Origin: Sphingomonas bacterium
GTDB taxonomy: Bacteria; Pseudomonadota; Alphaproteobacteria; Sphingomonadales; Sphingomonadaceae
Assembly: GCF_028289855.1 (NCBI RefSeq)
Contig: NZ_JAQGKZ010000013.1
Coordinates: forward strand, 1-39,668
Direction: 5' to 3'
Length of the DNA: 39,668 bases
Shown here: positions 10,124 to 17,873 of the stretch, piece by piece
Numbering within the stretch: the stretch's first letter is position 1
Layout of the letters: each line of letters starts with the position of its first letter
Translations under genes and position numbers: made by a program
Notes under the pieces: model-generated
Told to the model about the DNA's origin: nothing
What the model saw: only the letters and a program-made list of their open reading frames with translations
Databases searched by the model: none

Positions 10124-10929
10124 GGCCACCGAGGCCGATCCGCATCCGGCGGGCGCCGCAGGGGCTGCCGCTGCGCGCGATTACGCCCAACGCGCTGACC
10201 GCGCTGGCGCTGTGTTCGGGGCTGACTGGGGTGCGGTTCGCGATCGGCGACATGAACGGGCCGAACTGGCAGCTTGCCGTGGTGATGATCCTGGTCGCCA
10301 GCGCGCTCGACGGGGTCGACGGACAGGTCGCGCGGATGTTGCGCGGGACCAGCCGCTTCGGCGCCGAGCTCGATTCGCTGAGCGACGCGATATCGTTCGG
10401 AGTCGCGCCCGCCTTGATTCTCTATCTCTGGTCGTTGACCAACTCGCCCAAGTTCGGCTGGGCCTGCGCGTTGCTGTTCGCGGTGTTCTGCGCGTTGCGG
10501 CTCGCGCGGTTCAACGCAGCGATCGATGCGACCGATCAACCACGCAAATCCGCAGGTTATATGACCGGCATCCCCGCGCCGGCGGGGGCAATCGGGGCGA
10601 TGCTACCGATGTATTTGTGGTTTATCACCGGCGACAATCTGTTCCGCTCGCCGTGGCTGGTGGCGCCTTGGGTCGCGTTCGTCGCAGTGCTGATGGTCTC
10701 GAGCCTGGCGACCTTCAGCTGGTCGTCGATGCGGCTGCGGCGGCGAATCCGCTTCGAGGCGCTGGTGGTGATCGTCGGCATCGGCGCGGCGCTGATCTCC
10801 GCGCCTTGGCCGACATTGGTCGTCATCTGCGCCGTCTATTTGGCGACGATCCCGTTCAGCGTCGCCAGTTACGCCCGAATCAGGCGGCAGCGCGCCAGTA
10901 TGTCGGCTGCGCCAGCGGCCGCACCGTGA
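10120..10929 (+). CDS. pssA: CDP-diacylglycerol-serine O-phosphatidyltransferase
   Basis: A 269-residue membrane enzyme of the CDP-alcohol phosphatidyltransferase family. The signature [20 protein letters not shown] and the following LDSLSD supply the D-G-x2-A-R-x8-G-x3-D-x3-D metal-binding pattern (about residues 64-90). Some six to eight hydrophobic segments follow. It makes phosphatidylserine from CDP-diacylglycerol and serine, the substrate of the upstream psd. The start is GTG at 10120, inside the psd stop. The last 50 bases overlap the 3' end of the convergent small membrane protein gene. Confidence 0.95.
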   Translation: MRPPRPIRIRRAPQGLPLRAITPNALTALALCSGLTGVRFAIGDMNGPNWQLAVVMILVASALDGVDGQVARMLRGTSRFGAELDSLSDAISFGVAPALILYLWSLTNSPKFGWACALLFAVFCALRLARFNAAIDATDQPRKSAGYMTGIPAPAGAIGAMLPMYLWFITGDNLFRSPWLVAPWVAFVAVLMVSSLATFSWSSMRLRRRIRFEALVVIVGIGAALISAPWPTLVVICAVYLATIPFSVASYARIRRQRASMSAAPAAAP

Positions 10930-11101
10930 CGCGCAACGTCGAAACGCGGCCCATCGGCAACGGCGGCAGGATCGGCACGGTGCCTTGTCCGGCAAGCGCT
11001 GCCTGGATTTTCGGCAGTGCCGGCGCGACCGTAGCGTAGATGACGAAACCCGCAGCGCCCAGCGCGCCTGCGAATGTCAGGACGGCAATCAGCATGATCA
11101 T
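10880..11101 (-). CDS. small membrane protein, predicted to be under SOS (LexA) control
   Basis: A 73-residue protein I do not recognise. Residues 1-25 form one hydrophobic membrane segment (MIMLIAVLTFAGALGAAGFV), followed by a Pro/Arg-containing tail with ILPPLPMGR and [14 protein letters not shown]. The ATG at 11101 is chosen because AAGGGAAGAG lies five bases upstream. An ATG at 11137 would add MSVRSGQKGRVA, a basic N-terminus, but has no ribosome binding site. Upstream on the same strand are a TTGACG -35 and two perfect GTTC-N7-GTTC boxes, the alphaproteobacterial LexA operator. A damage-induced one-pass membrane protein of this size resembles in kind the Caulobacter division inhibitors SidA and DidA; that role is a guess. 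It overlaps the end of pssA by 50 bases. Confidence 0.62.
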   Translation of the reverse strand: MIMLIAVLTFAGALGAAGFVIYATVAPALPKIQAALAGQGTVPILPPLPMGRVSTLRVTVRPLAQPTYWRAAA

Positions 11102-11188
11102 CGCGACTCTTCCCTTTTGGCCGGACCGGACCGACATGGAATCAACGGTTCGTCGATTCGGAAGGTTCCCGTCCTGTGGATGATCGCT

Positions 11189-11217
11189 GTATGTTCTGTT
11201 GATGTTCCGTCCGTCAA
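11189..11217 (-). promoter_or_regulatory. promoter of the small membrane protein gene
   Basis: Minus-strand -35 TTGACG (11212-11217) is separated by 17 bases from a weak -10, ACATAC (11189-11194). The first LexA-type box (11193-11207) fills most of the spacer, the usual place for a repressor to block RNA polymerase. Confidence 0.5.
11193..11207. promoter_or_regulatory. LexA-type operator, box 1
   Basis: GTTCTGTTGATGTTC is a perfect match to GTTC-N7-GTTC, the direct-repeat operator bound by LexA in alphaproteobacteria. It lies between the -35 and -10 of the minus-strand promoter, 92 bases upstream of the chosen start at 11101 (56 upstream of the alternative at 11137). Confidence 0.65.
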
Positions 11218-11228
11218 GCCGAAAATGA

Positions 11229-11243
11229 GAACATCGAGCGAAC
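11229..11243. promoter_or_regulatory. LexA-type operator, box 2
   Basis: GAACATCGAGCGAAC is the same GTTC-N7-GTTC pattern in the opposite orientation, again without mismatch. Its centre is 36 bases from box 1, and it sits 11 bases upstream of the -35. Two boxes suggest tight or cooperative repression. Confidence 0.6.
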
Positions 11244-11453
11244 AAACCATTGATTTGGACGGCACCTCGGCACTTTGCGCGCGTTAGGTGTCGGTAGTGT
11301 AACGATAAAATGTTTCGACGATGGGACGAAACGAGCAACCAAAGCTCTGTGTGGATAACTTTTACGAGAGATGGCAGTCCTGACATGCGATTAGGATGCC
11401 CGGCTCTTGCGCTGCTGCGGCACTTCCGCTAACGGCCCCCGCTCAAACCCGCA

Positions 11454-11536
11454 TGGGAAGCATCATAACCCGGTGCCTGGAGCCACCCTCGCAATTCATT
11501 GCGGTGGGACAATAAGCTTCAGGTTCCCGCTTCCCA
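11454..11536 (+). promoter_or_regulatory. nested stem-loop leader of rpsB (possible S2 autoregulation site)
   Basis: Three nested inverted repeats lie in the 5' leader of rpsB. The outer pair is TGGGAAGC (11454-11461) with GCTTCCCA (11529-11536). The middle pair is CCTGGAGC (11476-11483) with GCTTCAGG (11516-11523), one G-U pair. The inner bulged stem is CCAC/GTGG plus CGCAA/TTGCG around a TTCA loop (11483-11507). Ribosomal protein S2 represses its own operon in other bacteria, so this is a candidate binding site. The class is not one I can name. Confidence 0.5.
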
Positions 11537-11563
11537 GAGGCTCAACCGGATGGAGTTATCCCT

Positions 11564-12610
11564 ATGGCGGCACCTGTCGTCACCATGCAGCAGCTCATCG
11601 AGACTGGTGCGCACTTCGGACACCAGACGCATCGCTGGAACCCGAAGATGAAGCCGTATCTGTTCGGCGATCGCAACGGCGTCCACATCATCGATTTGTC
11701 GCAGACCGTGCCGCTGTTCGCGCGCGCGCTCGATTTCGTGTCCTCGTCGGTCGCCGCCGGCGGCAAGGTGCTGTTTGTCGGCACCAAGCGCCAGGCGCAG
11801 GAGCCGATCGCCGACGCCGCGCGCCGTTCGGGCCAGCATTTCGTCAACCATCGCTGGCTGGGCGGGATGCTCACCAACTGGAAGACCATTTCCAACTCGA
11901 TCAAGCGCCTCAAGACGCTCGAGGAGCAGCTGTCGGGCGAAACCCACGGCCTGACCAAGAAGGAAGTGCTCAACCTGACGCGCGAGAAGGACAAGCTTGA
12001 GCTTTCGCTCGGCGGCATCCGCGACATGGGTGGGGTTCCCACTGTGATGTTCGTGATCGACGCCAACAAGGAAGAGCTGGCGATCAAGGAAGCCAACACG
12101 CTGGGCATTCCGGTCGTCGCGATCCTCGATTCGAACGTCTCGCCCGACGGTATCGCGTTCCCGGTGCCCGCCAACGATGACGCCGCGCGCGCCATCCGCC
12201 TGTATTGCGAAGCGATTGCGATCGCCGCGACGCGTGGCGGTCAGGAGCGTCAGGCATCGTCCGGTGTCGATATTGGCGCGCAGGTCGAAGCGCCCGTCGA
12301 GGAAGCGCTGACCGTTGAGCCGACGGCGGAGGCCACTCCCGACGTGGCTGCCGAGGCTGCAGCGTTCGAGGCGCCGGCCGAAGCCGCTGTCGCGCCGGTT
12401 GCGGAAGTACCGGCGGAAGCTGCCGAAGCACCCGCGGAAGCCACGAAGGACGAGGCTGTCGAAGCTGCTCCCGCCAAGAAGGCGAAGAAGGCCAAGGCCG
12501 AACCCGAAGCGACCGCCGACGAAGCGGTGGGCACCGATCCGGCGCCTGCCGAGGATACGCCGGCCACCGCCGAGCTGGAAGCCGAAGCCGAGCGCCAGCT
12601 CGACGCGTAA
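11564..12610 (+). CDS. rpsB: 30S ribosomal protein S2 with long C-terminal extension
   Basis: Residues 1 to about 227 are a complete ribosomal protein S2 ([56 protein letters not shown]-like end). It is needed for the small subunit and mRNA binding. The protein runs on to residue 348. The extra 120 or so residues are almost entirely Ala, Glu, Pro, Val and Thr, with one basic patch [10 protein letters not shown]. The usual bacterial S2 is about 230-260 residues. The ATG at 11564 is preceded by GGATGGAG at eight bases. It heads the operon with tsf and has a structured leader upstream. Confidence 0.97.
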   Translation: MAAPVVTMQQLIETGAHFGHQTHRWNPKMKPYLFGDRNGVHIIDLSQTVPLFARALDFVSSSVAAGGKVLFVGTKRQAQEPIADAARRSGQHFVNHRWLGGMLTNWKTISNSIKRLKTLEEQLSGETHGLTKKEVLNLTREKDKLELSLGGIRDMGGVPTVMFVIDANKEELAIKEANTLGIPVVAILDSNVSPDGIAFPVPANDDAARAIRLYCEAIAIAATRGGQERQASSGVDIGAQVEAPVEEALTVEPTAEATPDVAAEAAAFEAPAEAAVAPVAEVPAEAAEAPAEATKDEAVEAAPAKKAKKAKAEPEATADEAVGTDPAPAEDTPATAELEAEAERQLDA

Positions 12611-12617
12611 CTGTCAT

Positions 12618-12641
12618 GGAGGCTCTCTAGCGGGAGCCTCC
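12618..12641 (+). terminator. hairpin after rpsB (attenuator-like)
   Basis: GGAGGCTC (12618-12625) pairs with GAGCCTCC (12634-12641) around an eight-base loop, seven bases after the rpsB stop. There is no run of T after it, so it is more likely a partial terminator or mRNA-stabilising hairpin in the rpsB-tsf gap than a full terminator. Confidence 0.45.
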
Positions 12642-12646
12642 AACCG

Positions 12647-12708
12647 CCGTTCGTGCTGAGCTTGTCGAAGCACGTGCACACGCCCTTCGACAAGCTCAGG
12701 GCGAACGG
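12647..12708. repeat. palindromic intergenic repeat between rpsB and tsf
   Basis: Two 24-base arms, 12647-12670 and 12685-12708, are inverted copies that agree at 22 of 24 positions, with a 14-base centre. The core TGAGCTTGTCGAAG is a sequence I associate with dispersed palindromes in sphingomonad genomes. It would form a long hairpin in the rpsB-tsf transcript. Confidence 0.75.
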
Positions 12709-12729
12709 ACTACATAGAGGATAGGAAAA

Positions 12730-13662
12730 ATGGCCGATATCACGGCAGCGATGGTCAAGGACCTGCGCGAGAAAAGCGGCGCGGGCATGATGGATTGCAA
12801 GAAAGCGCTGAACGAGACCGCCGGCGACATGGACGCCGCGATGGACTGGCTGCGCACCAAGGGTCTCGCGGCCGCCGCCAAAAAGTCGAGCCGTACCGCG
12901 GCCGAGGGTCTGGTCGGCGTCGCGGTCAGCGGCACGCGCGGCGCTGCGGTCGAGGTGAATTCCGAAACCGATTTCGTCGCCAAGAACGATCAGTTCCAGG
13001 GTTTCGTCCGCGACGTGACGATGGTCGCGCTCGAACTGGGCGACGATCTCGACACGATCAAGGCCGCTCCGCTGGGCGCCAAGACGGTCGAAGAGGTGCT
13101 GACCAACAACATCGCCACGATCGGCGAGAATCAGGCGATCCGCCGCGCCAAGCGGCTGGAAGTGAGCCAGGGCGCGATCGTGCCTTACGTCCACAACCAG
13201 GCGGTTCCCGGGCTCGGCAAGATCGGTGTGCTGGTGGCGCTGGAGAGCGCGGCACCGGTGGAGGCGTTGAATGCGCTGGGCAAGCAGCTCGCGATGCACA
13301 TCGCCGCGGCGTTCCCGCTGGCGCTGGACGAAAGCGGGCTCGACCAGGCGCTGATCGAGCGCGAGCGCGCGATCGCGACCGAAAAGGCGGCCGAGAGCGG
13401 CAAGCCCGCCGACATCATCGCCAAGATGGTCGAGGGCGGCATCGCCAAGTACCGCAAGGAAAACGCTTTGGTCAGCCAGCTGTTCGTGATGGACGGCAAG
13501 ACCCCGATCGCGACCGTGGTGGCCAACGCCGCCAAGGAAGCGGGCGCTGAGATCAAGCTGGTGGATTATGTCCGCTTCCAGCTTGGCGAAGGCATCGAGA
13601 AGGAAGAGAGCGACTTCGCCGCCGAAGTCGCCGCCGCCTCGGGCGTGCCGCAGCCAGCGTAA
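12730..13662 (+). CDS. tsf: translation elongation factor Ts
   Basis: A 310-residue EF-Ts. The N-terminal UBA-like region ([20 protein letters not shown], then [17 protein letters not shown]) and the core motif [19 protein letters not shown] are canonical. It recycles EF-Tu by exchanging GDP for GTP. The ATG follows GGATAGGAAAA. It is separated from rpsB by 119 bases that hold a hairpin and a palindromic repeat, and is followed by a strong intrinsic terminator, so rpsB-tsf is a unit ending here. Confidence 0.98.
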   Translation: MADITAAMVKDLREKSGAGMMDCKKALNETAGDMDAAMDWLRTKGLAAAAKKSSRTAAEGLVGVAVSGTRGAAVEVNSETDFVAKNDQFQGFVRDVTMVALELGDDLDTIKAAPLGAKTVEEVLTNNIATIGENQAIRRAKRLEVSQGAIVPYVHNQAVPGLGKIGVLVALESAAPVEALNALGKQLAMHIAAAFPLALDESGLDQALIERERAIATEKAAESGKPADIIAKMVEGGIAKYRKENALVSQLFVMDGKTPIATVVANAAKEAGAEIKLVDYVRFQLGEGIEKEESDFAAEVAAASGVPQPA

Positions 13663-13671
13663 GCACACAGG

Positions 13672-13702
13672 AAGGGGAGCGGGGTAACTCGCTCCCCTTT
13701 TT
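13672..13702 (+). terminator. intrinsic terminator after tsf
   Basis: AAGGGGAGCG (13672-13681) pairs with CGCTCCCCTT (13690-13699) around an eight-base loop and runs into TTTTT (13698-13702). This is the clearest Rho-independent terminator of the window. Confidence 0.85.
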
Positions 13703-13706
13703 CTTC

Positions 13707-13792
13707 GTCATCCCGGGCTTGTCCCGGGATCCGCTTATCCACTGGCGCTGCCGCCTGCCGCGCTGCGGACCCCGGCACCAGCCCGGGGTGAC
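13707..13792. repeat. palindromic intergenic repeat between tsf and pyrH
   Basis: Two 28-base arms, 13707-13734 and 13765-13792, are imperfect inverted copies (about 24 of 28 positions) around a 30-base centre. The arm begins GTCATCCCGGGCTTGTCCCG, a pattern I associate with dispersed palindromes in alphaproteobacteria. It is unlike the repeat at 12647. Confidence 0.7.
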
Positions 13793-13857
13793 GGTTAGTG
13801 TTGTGCGGCAATGCTCGCCCGCCTAAGGTCCGCGCCGCTCCCAACCGCCGAGAAACG

Positions 13858-14589
13858 ATGACCAGCCCTTCCTACAAACGCATCCTCCTGAAACTGTCGG
13901 GCGAAGTCCTGATGGGCGCCAGTGAGCAGGGCGGCGGTCTGTCGATCGACCCCGCGGTGACCGCGCGCGTCGCCGGCGAGATCAGGGACGCCAAGAATGC
14001 CGGACACGAATTGTGTGTGGTGGTCGGGGGAGGCAACATCTTCCGGGGCTTGTCGGCGGCGGCGAAGGGGTTCGAGCGCGCAACGGCGGATTATATGGGC
14101 ATGCTGGCGACCGTGATGAACGCGCTGGCGGTGCAGAACGCGCTCGAACAGATCGGCGTCGAAACGCGCGTCCAGTCGGCCATCCCGATGGCCGCGGTAT
14201 GCGAGCCGTTCATCCGCCGCCGCGCCGAACGGCACCTCGAAAAAGGCCGCATCGTTATTTTCGCCGCCGGAGTCGGCTCGCCGTTCTTCACCACCGACAG
14301 CGGCGCCGCCTTGCGCGCCGCGGAAATGAAGTGCGACGCTTTGTTCAAGGGCACCTCGGTCGATGGCGTCTATAACGCCGATCCGAAGAAAGACCCGTCG
14401 GCGAAACGTTACGATACCGTCAGTTACGACACGGTGCTCGCGGATAATCTGAAGGTGATGGACGCCAGCGCGATCGCTTTGTGCCGCGACAACAATATTC
14501 CGATCGTGGTGTTCAACATCCGCGAGCCGGGCAATCTCGCCTCGGTATTGCGCGGTGAGGGCGTCTCGACCGTCGTTACGAACGCATAA
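13858..14589 (+). CDS. pyrH: UMP kinase
   Basis: A 243-residue bacterial UMP kinase of the amino acid kinase fold. [14 protein letters not shown] (start), [27 protein letters not shown] region and [20 protein letters not shown] identify it. It phosphorylates UMP to UDP for RNA, DNA and sugar-nucleotide synthesis and is usually a hexamer inhibited by UTP. ATG 13858 gives the family N-terminus [15 protein letters not shown]; the upstream in-frame start at 13798 would lie in the palindromic repeat region. It leads the pyrH-frr-uppS run; a new promoter must lie between the tsf terminator and here. Confidence 0.97.
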   Translation: MTSPSYKRILLKLSGEVLMGASEQGGGLSIDPAVTARVAGEIRDAKNAGHELCVVVGGGNIFRGLSAAAKGFERATADYMGMLATVMNALAVQNALEQIGVETRVQSAIPMAAVCEPFIRRRAERHLEKGRIVIFAAGVGSPFFTTDSGAALRAAEMKCDALFKGTSVDGVYNADPKKDPSAKRYDTVSYDTVLADNLKVMDASAIALCRDNNIPIVVFNIREPGNLASVLRGEGVSTVVTNA

Positions 14590-14603
14590 AAAGGAGAGCC
14601 GCC

Positions 14604-15161
14604 ATGGCCGCTTACGACAAGGCCGATCTGGAGCGCCGCATGGCGGGCGCGACCGAGGCGCTGAAGCACGATCTCGCCGGGCTGCGGACGGGCCGCGCCT
14701 CGACCGGGCTGCTCGATCCGGTGACGGTGGAGGTGTACGGGTCGCACATGCCGCTCAACCAGGTCGCGACCGTGTCGGCGCCTGAACCGCGGATGCTGTC
14801 GGTGCAGGTTTGGGACAAGCAGAATGTCGGGCCCGTCGAAAAGGCGATCCGCTCGGCTGGCCTCGGGCTCAATCCGATCAACGACGGCAACGTTTTGCGG
14901 CTGCCGATCCCCGATCTGACCGAAGAACGCCGCAAGGAACTCGCCAAGCTCGCCGGCAAATATGCCGAAGACGCGCGGATCGCCGCGCGCAACGTGCGCC
15001 GCGACGGGATGGATTCGCTCAAGGCGGACGAAAAGAAGGGGATGTTCGGCGAGGACGAGCGCAAGCGGCTCGAGACCGAGGTCCAGAAGCTGACCGACAA
15101 GACGATCGCCGACATCGACGCCGCGGCGCACGCCAAGGAAAAGGAAATCCTGGGCCAGTGA
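14604..15161 (+). CDS. frr: ribosome recycling factor
   Basis: A 185-residue ribosome recycling factor, the exact family length. The first helix ([20 protein letters not shown]) leads to RTGRAS, and the hallmark [17 protein letters not shown] helix is present as [20 protein letters not shown]. With EF-G it splits the post-termination ribosome. AGGAGA sits six bases before the ATG. It is 14 bases after pyrH and overlaps uppS by GTGA. Confidence 0.98.
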   Translation: MAAYDKADLERRMAGATEALKHDLAGLRTGRASTGLLDPVTVEVYGSHMPLNQVATVSAPEPRMLSVQVWDKQNVGPVEKAIRSAGLGLNPINDGNVLRLPIPDLTEERRKELAKLAGKYAEDARIAARNVRRDGMDSLKADEKKGMFGEDERKRLETEVQKLTDKTIADIDAAAHAKEKEILGQ

Positions 15162-15901
15162 AGCCCATGGCTGCCAGCGACACGGCGCAGGCCGTCGCGG
15201 CAGCCGCACTGCCACGCCATGTCGCGATCATCATGGACGGCAACGGGCGTTGGGCGAAGAAGCGCCATCTGCCGCGGCTCGCCGGGCATCGGAAGGGTGT
15301 CGAGGCGGTCCGCACGGTCACGCGTGCCGCGCGCGCGATGGGGATCGAGGCGCTGACGCTCTACGCTTTTTCGTCGGAGAACTGGCGGCGGCCCGAAGAG
15401 GAAATCGGCGACCTGATGGGTTTGCTGCGCCACTTCATCAAAAGCGACCTGGCCGAGTTAGTCAGCGAGAATGTCCGGCTGCGGGTGATCGGCGATTACC
15501 GGCGCTTTTCGGGCGACACCGTAGCGATGATCGACGACGCGACGGCGCGGACGTCCGCGAACACCGGTCCGCTCCTCGTGATTGCGCTCAATTATGGCTC
15601 GCAGGCCGAACTCGCGCGCGCCGCACAAGAGCTCGCGCGGCGCGTGCAGGATGGCGAAATGACGGTCGAGGCGATTGATGCCGATGCGATCGATGGCCTG
15701 CTCGAAACGCACGATCTCCCGCCGCTCGACCTGCTCATCCGTACCTCGGGCGAGCAGCGGCTGTCGAATTTCCTGTTGTGGCAGGCCGCCTATGCCGAAT
15801 TGTTGTTTGTGGACACGCTGTGGCCCGACTTCGATGCCGACACGTTGCAAGAAGCGGTCGCCGCGTTCGGGCGGCGCCAACGCCGCTTCGGAGGCCTGTG
15901 A
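15158..15901 (+). CDS. uppS: undecaprenyl diphosphate synthase (isoprenyl transferase)
   Basis: A 247-residue cis-prenyltransferase. The first motif [16 protein letters not shown] carries the catalytic Asp (about residue 26). [13 protein letters not shown] and [18 protein letters not shown] bind substrate diphosphates, and the end [15 protein letters not shown] is typical. It makes the C55 lipid carrier for peptidoglycan and surface polymers. The start is uncertain. GTG 15158 overlaps the frr stop (GTGA) with AAGGAA 11 bases upstream. ATG 15167 is the alternative, but would be 20 bases from that site. The GTG is preferred because cdsA, dxr and pssA show the same overlap. Confidence 0.93.
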   Translation: MKPMAASDTAQAVAAAALPRHVAIIMDGNGRWAKKRHLPRLAGHRKGVEAVRTVTRAARAMGIEALTLYAFSSENWRRPEEEIGDLMGLLRHFIKSDLAELVSENVRLRVIGDYRRFSGDTVAMIDDATARTSANTGPLLVIALNYGSQAELARAAQELARRVQDGEMTVEAIDADAIDGLLETHDLPPLDLLIRTSGEQRLSNFLLWQAAYAELLFVDTLWPDFDADTLQEAVAAFGRRQRRFGGL

Positions 15902-16704
15902 GCGATCCTTTGGCGCAAAAGCGTCCGCCCGAGCTGATGACACGTATCGTGACCGCCGCCGGGCTGATCGCGGTGGCGCTGGCGGCGATCGCGTTCGGCG
16001 GGCTGGCGTTCTGGCTCATCATGATCGTGCTCGGCATGGTGATGATGGCCGAATGGTCCGATCTGGTCGGCGCGACGGCAAACACCAAGCGCATGGCGCT
16101 GTACGCGCTGGTGGTGCCACTCGCGATCATGGCGCCGGGACTCGGCGCCGGGCCAGGATTTCTTGCGCTCGGACTTATCGGCGCGGGGTTCTTCTTCGTC
16201 GGCGCGACGACCCGCTCGTCGTGGCTTGCCGGGGGGATCGTCTATGTCGCGATCCCGGTCTTGGCGTTGCTGCTGATCCGCCAGCAAAAGGACATCGGGC
16301 TGGTCTATACGCTGTGGACGCTCGCGTTGGTGTGGATGTGCGACATCGGCGCGTATTTCGCCGGGCGGTTCATCGGCGGCCCCAAGCTGGCGCCGCGGGT
16401 TAGTCCCAACAAGACCTGGGCCGGGCTGATCGGCGGGATGGCGGCGGCGGCCCTGTTCGCGGTGGCGATGCATTATGGCGCGGGGCTCGGCAAAGCCGCG
16501 GTTCTGGCGACACCGTTTCTGGCGGTACTGGCGCAGGGTGGCGACCTGTTCGAGAGCTGGCTGAAGCGGCGCGCGGGGGCGAAGGACAGCGGCACCTTGC
16601 TCCCCGGACACGGCGGCGTGCTCGATCGGCTCGACGGGCTGGTGCCGGTCGCGCCGGTAGCAGCGCTGCTGGTCGTCGTGTTGCCCAAGCTGGTGACATT
16701 TTGA
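15898..16704 (+). CDS. cdsA: phosphatidate cytidylyltransferase
   Basis: A 268-residue integral membrane enzyme with about seven hydrophobic segments. The C-terminal CDP-diglyceride synthase signature is clear: SPNKTWAGLIGG, the following GDLFESWLKRRAGAKDSG, and LPGHGGVLDRLDGL. It forms CDP-diacylglycerol from phosphatidate and CTP, which feeds pssA earlier in this window. The start is GTG 15898 in a GTGA overlap with uppS. The first ATG lies 12 codons in, and would lose this coupling. Its stop overlaps dxr by TTGA. Confidence 0.96.
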   Translation: MSDPLAQKRPPELMTRIVTAAGLIAVALAAIAFGGLAFWLIMIVLGMVMMAEWSDLVGATANTKRMALYALVVPLAIMAPGLGAGPGFLALGLIGAGFFFVGATTRSSWLAGGIVYVAIPVLALLLIRQQKDIGLVYTLWTLALVWMCDIGAYFAGRFIGGPKLAPRVSPNKTWAGLIGGMAAAALFAVAMHYGAGLGKAAVLATPFLAVLAQGGDLFESWLKRRAGAKDSGTLLPGHGGVLDRLDGLVPVAPVAALLVVVLPKLVTF

Positions 16705-17873
16705 AGACCGTCACCATTCTCGGGGCGACCGGGTCGGTCGGGACGTCGACGCTAGACTTGATCGAGCGGTCGCCTGGCGATTTCCGGGTCAAGGCGCTGA
16801 CCGCCAATTGCGATGTCGAAGGACTGGCGGCGGCGGCGATTCGGACGCAAGCGGAGCTGGCGGTCGTCGCTGATCAAAGCTGCCTGCTGGCGCTGCAATA
16901 CGCACTACGCGGCACCAACGTCGTTGCGGCCGGTGGCCAGGACGCGGTGTGCGACACCGCACGCAGTGGCGCCGACTTGACGATGGCGGCAATTGTCGGC
17001 TGCGCTGGGCTCAGACCCGTGATGGCGGCCATCGAGCAAGGTGGCACGGTCGTGCTTGCCAACAAGGAGCCATTGGTGTCGGCCGGCGAGGTCATCCTCG
17101 CCGCGGCGAAGGCGCACGGCGCGACGCTGTTGCCCGCCGATTCGGAGCACAATGCGATCTTCCAGTGCCTGGCGCCCGATCAGGTCGACCGCGTCCGCCG
17201 CATCATTCTGACCGCGAGTGGCGGACCGTTTCGCGGCTGGAGCCTCGACCGGATGCGCGGCGTGACGCCGGAGCAGGCGGTAGCCCACCCTAATTGGTCG
17301 ATGGGCGCCAAGATATCGGTCGATTCGGCGACGCTGATGAACAAGGGACTCGAATTGATCGAGGCGGCGCGACTATTCCCGGTCGATCCGGCGCGAATGG
17401 AAATCGTTATCCACCCGCAATCGGTGATCCATTCGATGGTCGAATATATCGACGGATCGACGCTGGCGCAGTTAGGGCCACCCGACATGCGTGTGCCGAT
17501 CGCGCATTGTCTTGCGTGGCCCGACCGTATGGTCACCCCGATGGCGCCGCTCGACCTGGTAGCGATCGGGCGGCTCGATTTCGAGGCGCCCGACGAGACT
17601 CGCTTTCCCGCGCTGGGACTGGCGCGGCGTGCGCTCGACGCCGGCGGCGCCCGCCCCGCGATCCTCAATGCGGCGAACGAGATCGCGGTCGCGGCATTTC
17701 TGGGCGGCCGGATCGGGTTCCTCGAAATTGCCGCAATCGTCGCCGATACGCTGGACCGCTACGATCCGCCGGCGCCCCGGACGCTGGATGATGTATTGGC
17801 CGTGGATAGCGAAGCGCGTAGCATCGCCGATGCCAGCGTGAAGAACGGTCGTGTGAAGGATGGCGTGAATTGA
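16701..17873 (+). CDS. dxr: 1-deoxy-D-xylulose 5-phosphate reductoisomerase
   Basis: A 390-residue DXP reductoisomerase, the second enzyme of the MEP isoprenoid pathway. NADPH binds at VTILGATGSVGTSTLDL. The conserved LANKEPLVSAGE, ADSEHNAIFQ, TASGGPFRGW and HPNWSMGAKISVDSATLMNK contain the metal and substrate ligands. It supplies precursors used by uppS two genes upstream. The start is TTG 16701, which overlaps the cdsA stop in TTGA and gives the family N-terminus KTVTILGATGS; there is no ATG nearby. Confidence 0.97.
   Translation: MKTVTILGATGSVGTSTLDLIERSPGDFRVKALTANCDVEGLAAAAIRTQAELAVVADQSCLLALQYALRGTNVVAAGGQDAVCDTARSGADLTMAAIVGCAGLRPVMAAIEQGGTVVLANKEPLVSAGEVILAAAKAHGATLLPADSEHNAIFQCLAPDQVDRVRRIILTASGGPFRGWSLDRMRGVTPEQAVAHPNWSMGAKISVDSATLMNKGLELIEAARLFPVDPARMEIVIHPQSVIHSMVEYIDGSTLAQLGPPDMRVPIAHCLAWPDRMVTPMAPLDLVAIGRLDFEAPDETRFPALGLARRALDAGGARPAILNAANEIAVAAFLGGRIGFLEIAAIVADTLDRYDPPAPRTLDDVLAVDSEARSIADASVKNGRVKDGVN

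Larger units (their letters stand above)
11102..11563. other. gene-free region between the small SOS-type gene and rpsB
   Basis: No supported gene in 462 bases. From left to right it holds the leader and promoter of the minus-strand small gene with two LexA-type boxes (11193-11243), an inverted repeat GTTTCG/CGAAAC (11312-11317 and 11327-11332), a single DnaA-box match TGTGGATAA (11350-11358), and the nested rpsB leader (11454-11536). I could not pick out a convincing rpsB promoter. Confidence 0.6.

Noticed and set aside
10985..11287. Plus-strand 100-codon frame over the small SOS-type gene
   Set aside because: It covers the promoter boxes and the opposite strand of the supported gene, with no ribosome binding site or recognisable pattern.
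11350..11358. Perfect DnaA box TGTGGATAA, considered as part of a replication origin
   Set aside because: Only one box is seen, with no AT-rich unwinding element and no origin-associated genes nearby. A single nine-base match is expected by chance.
12303..12600. Alanine/glutamate-rich end of rpsB as a frameshift artefact
   Set aside because: The frame continues in phase with consistent codon bias and ends just before a hairpin, so it looks like a true extension.
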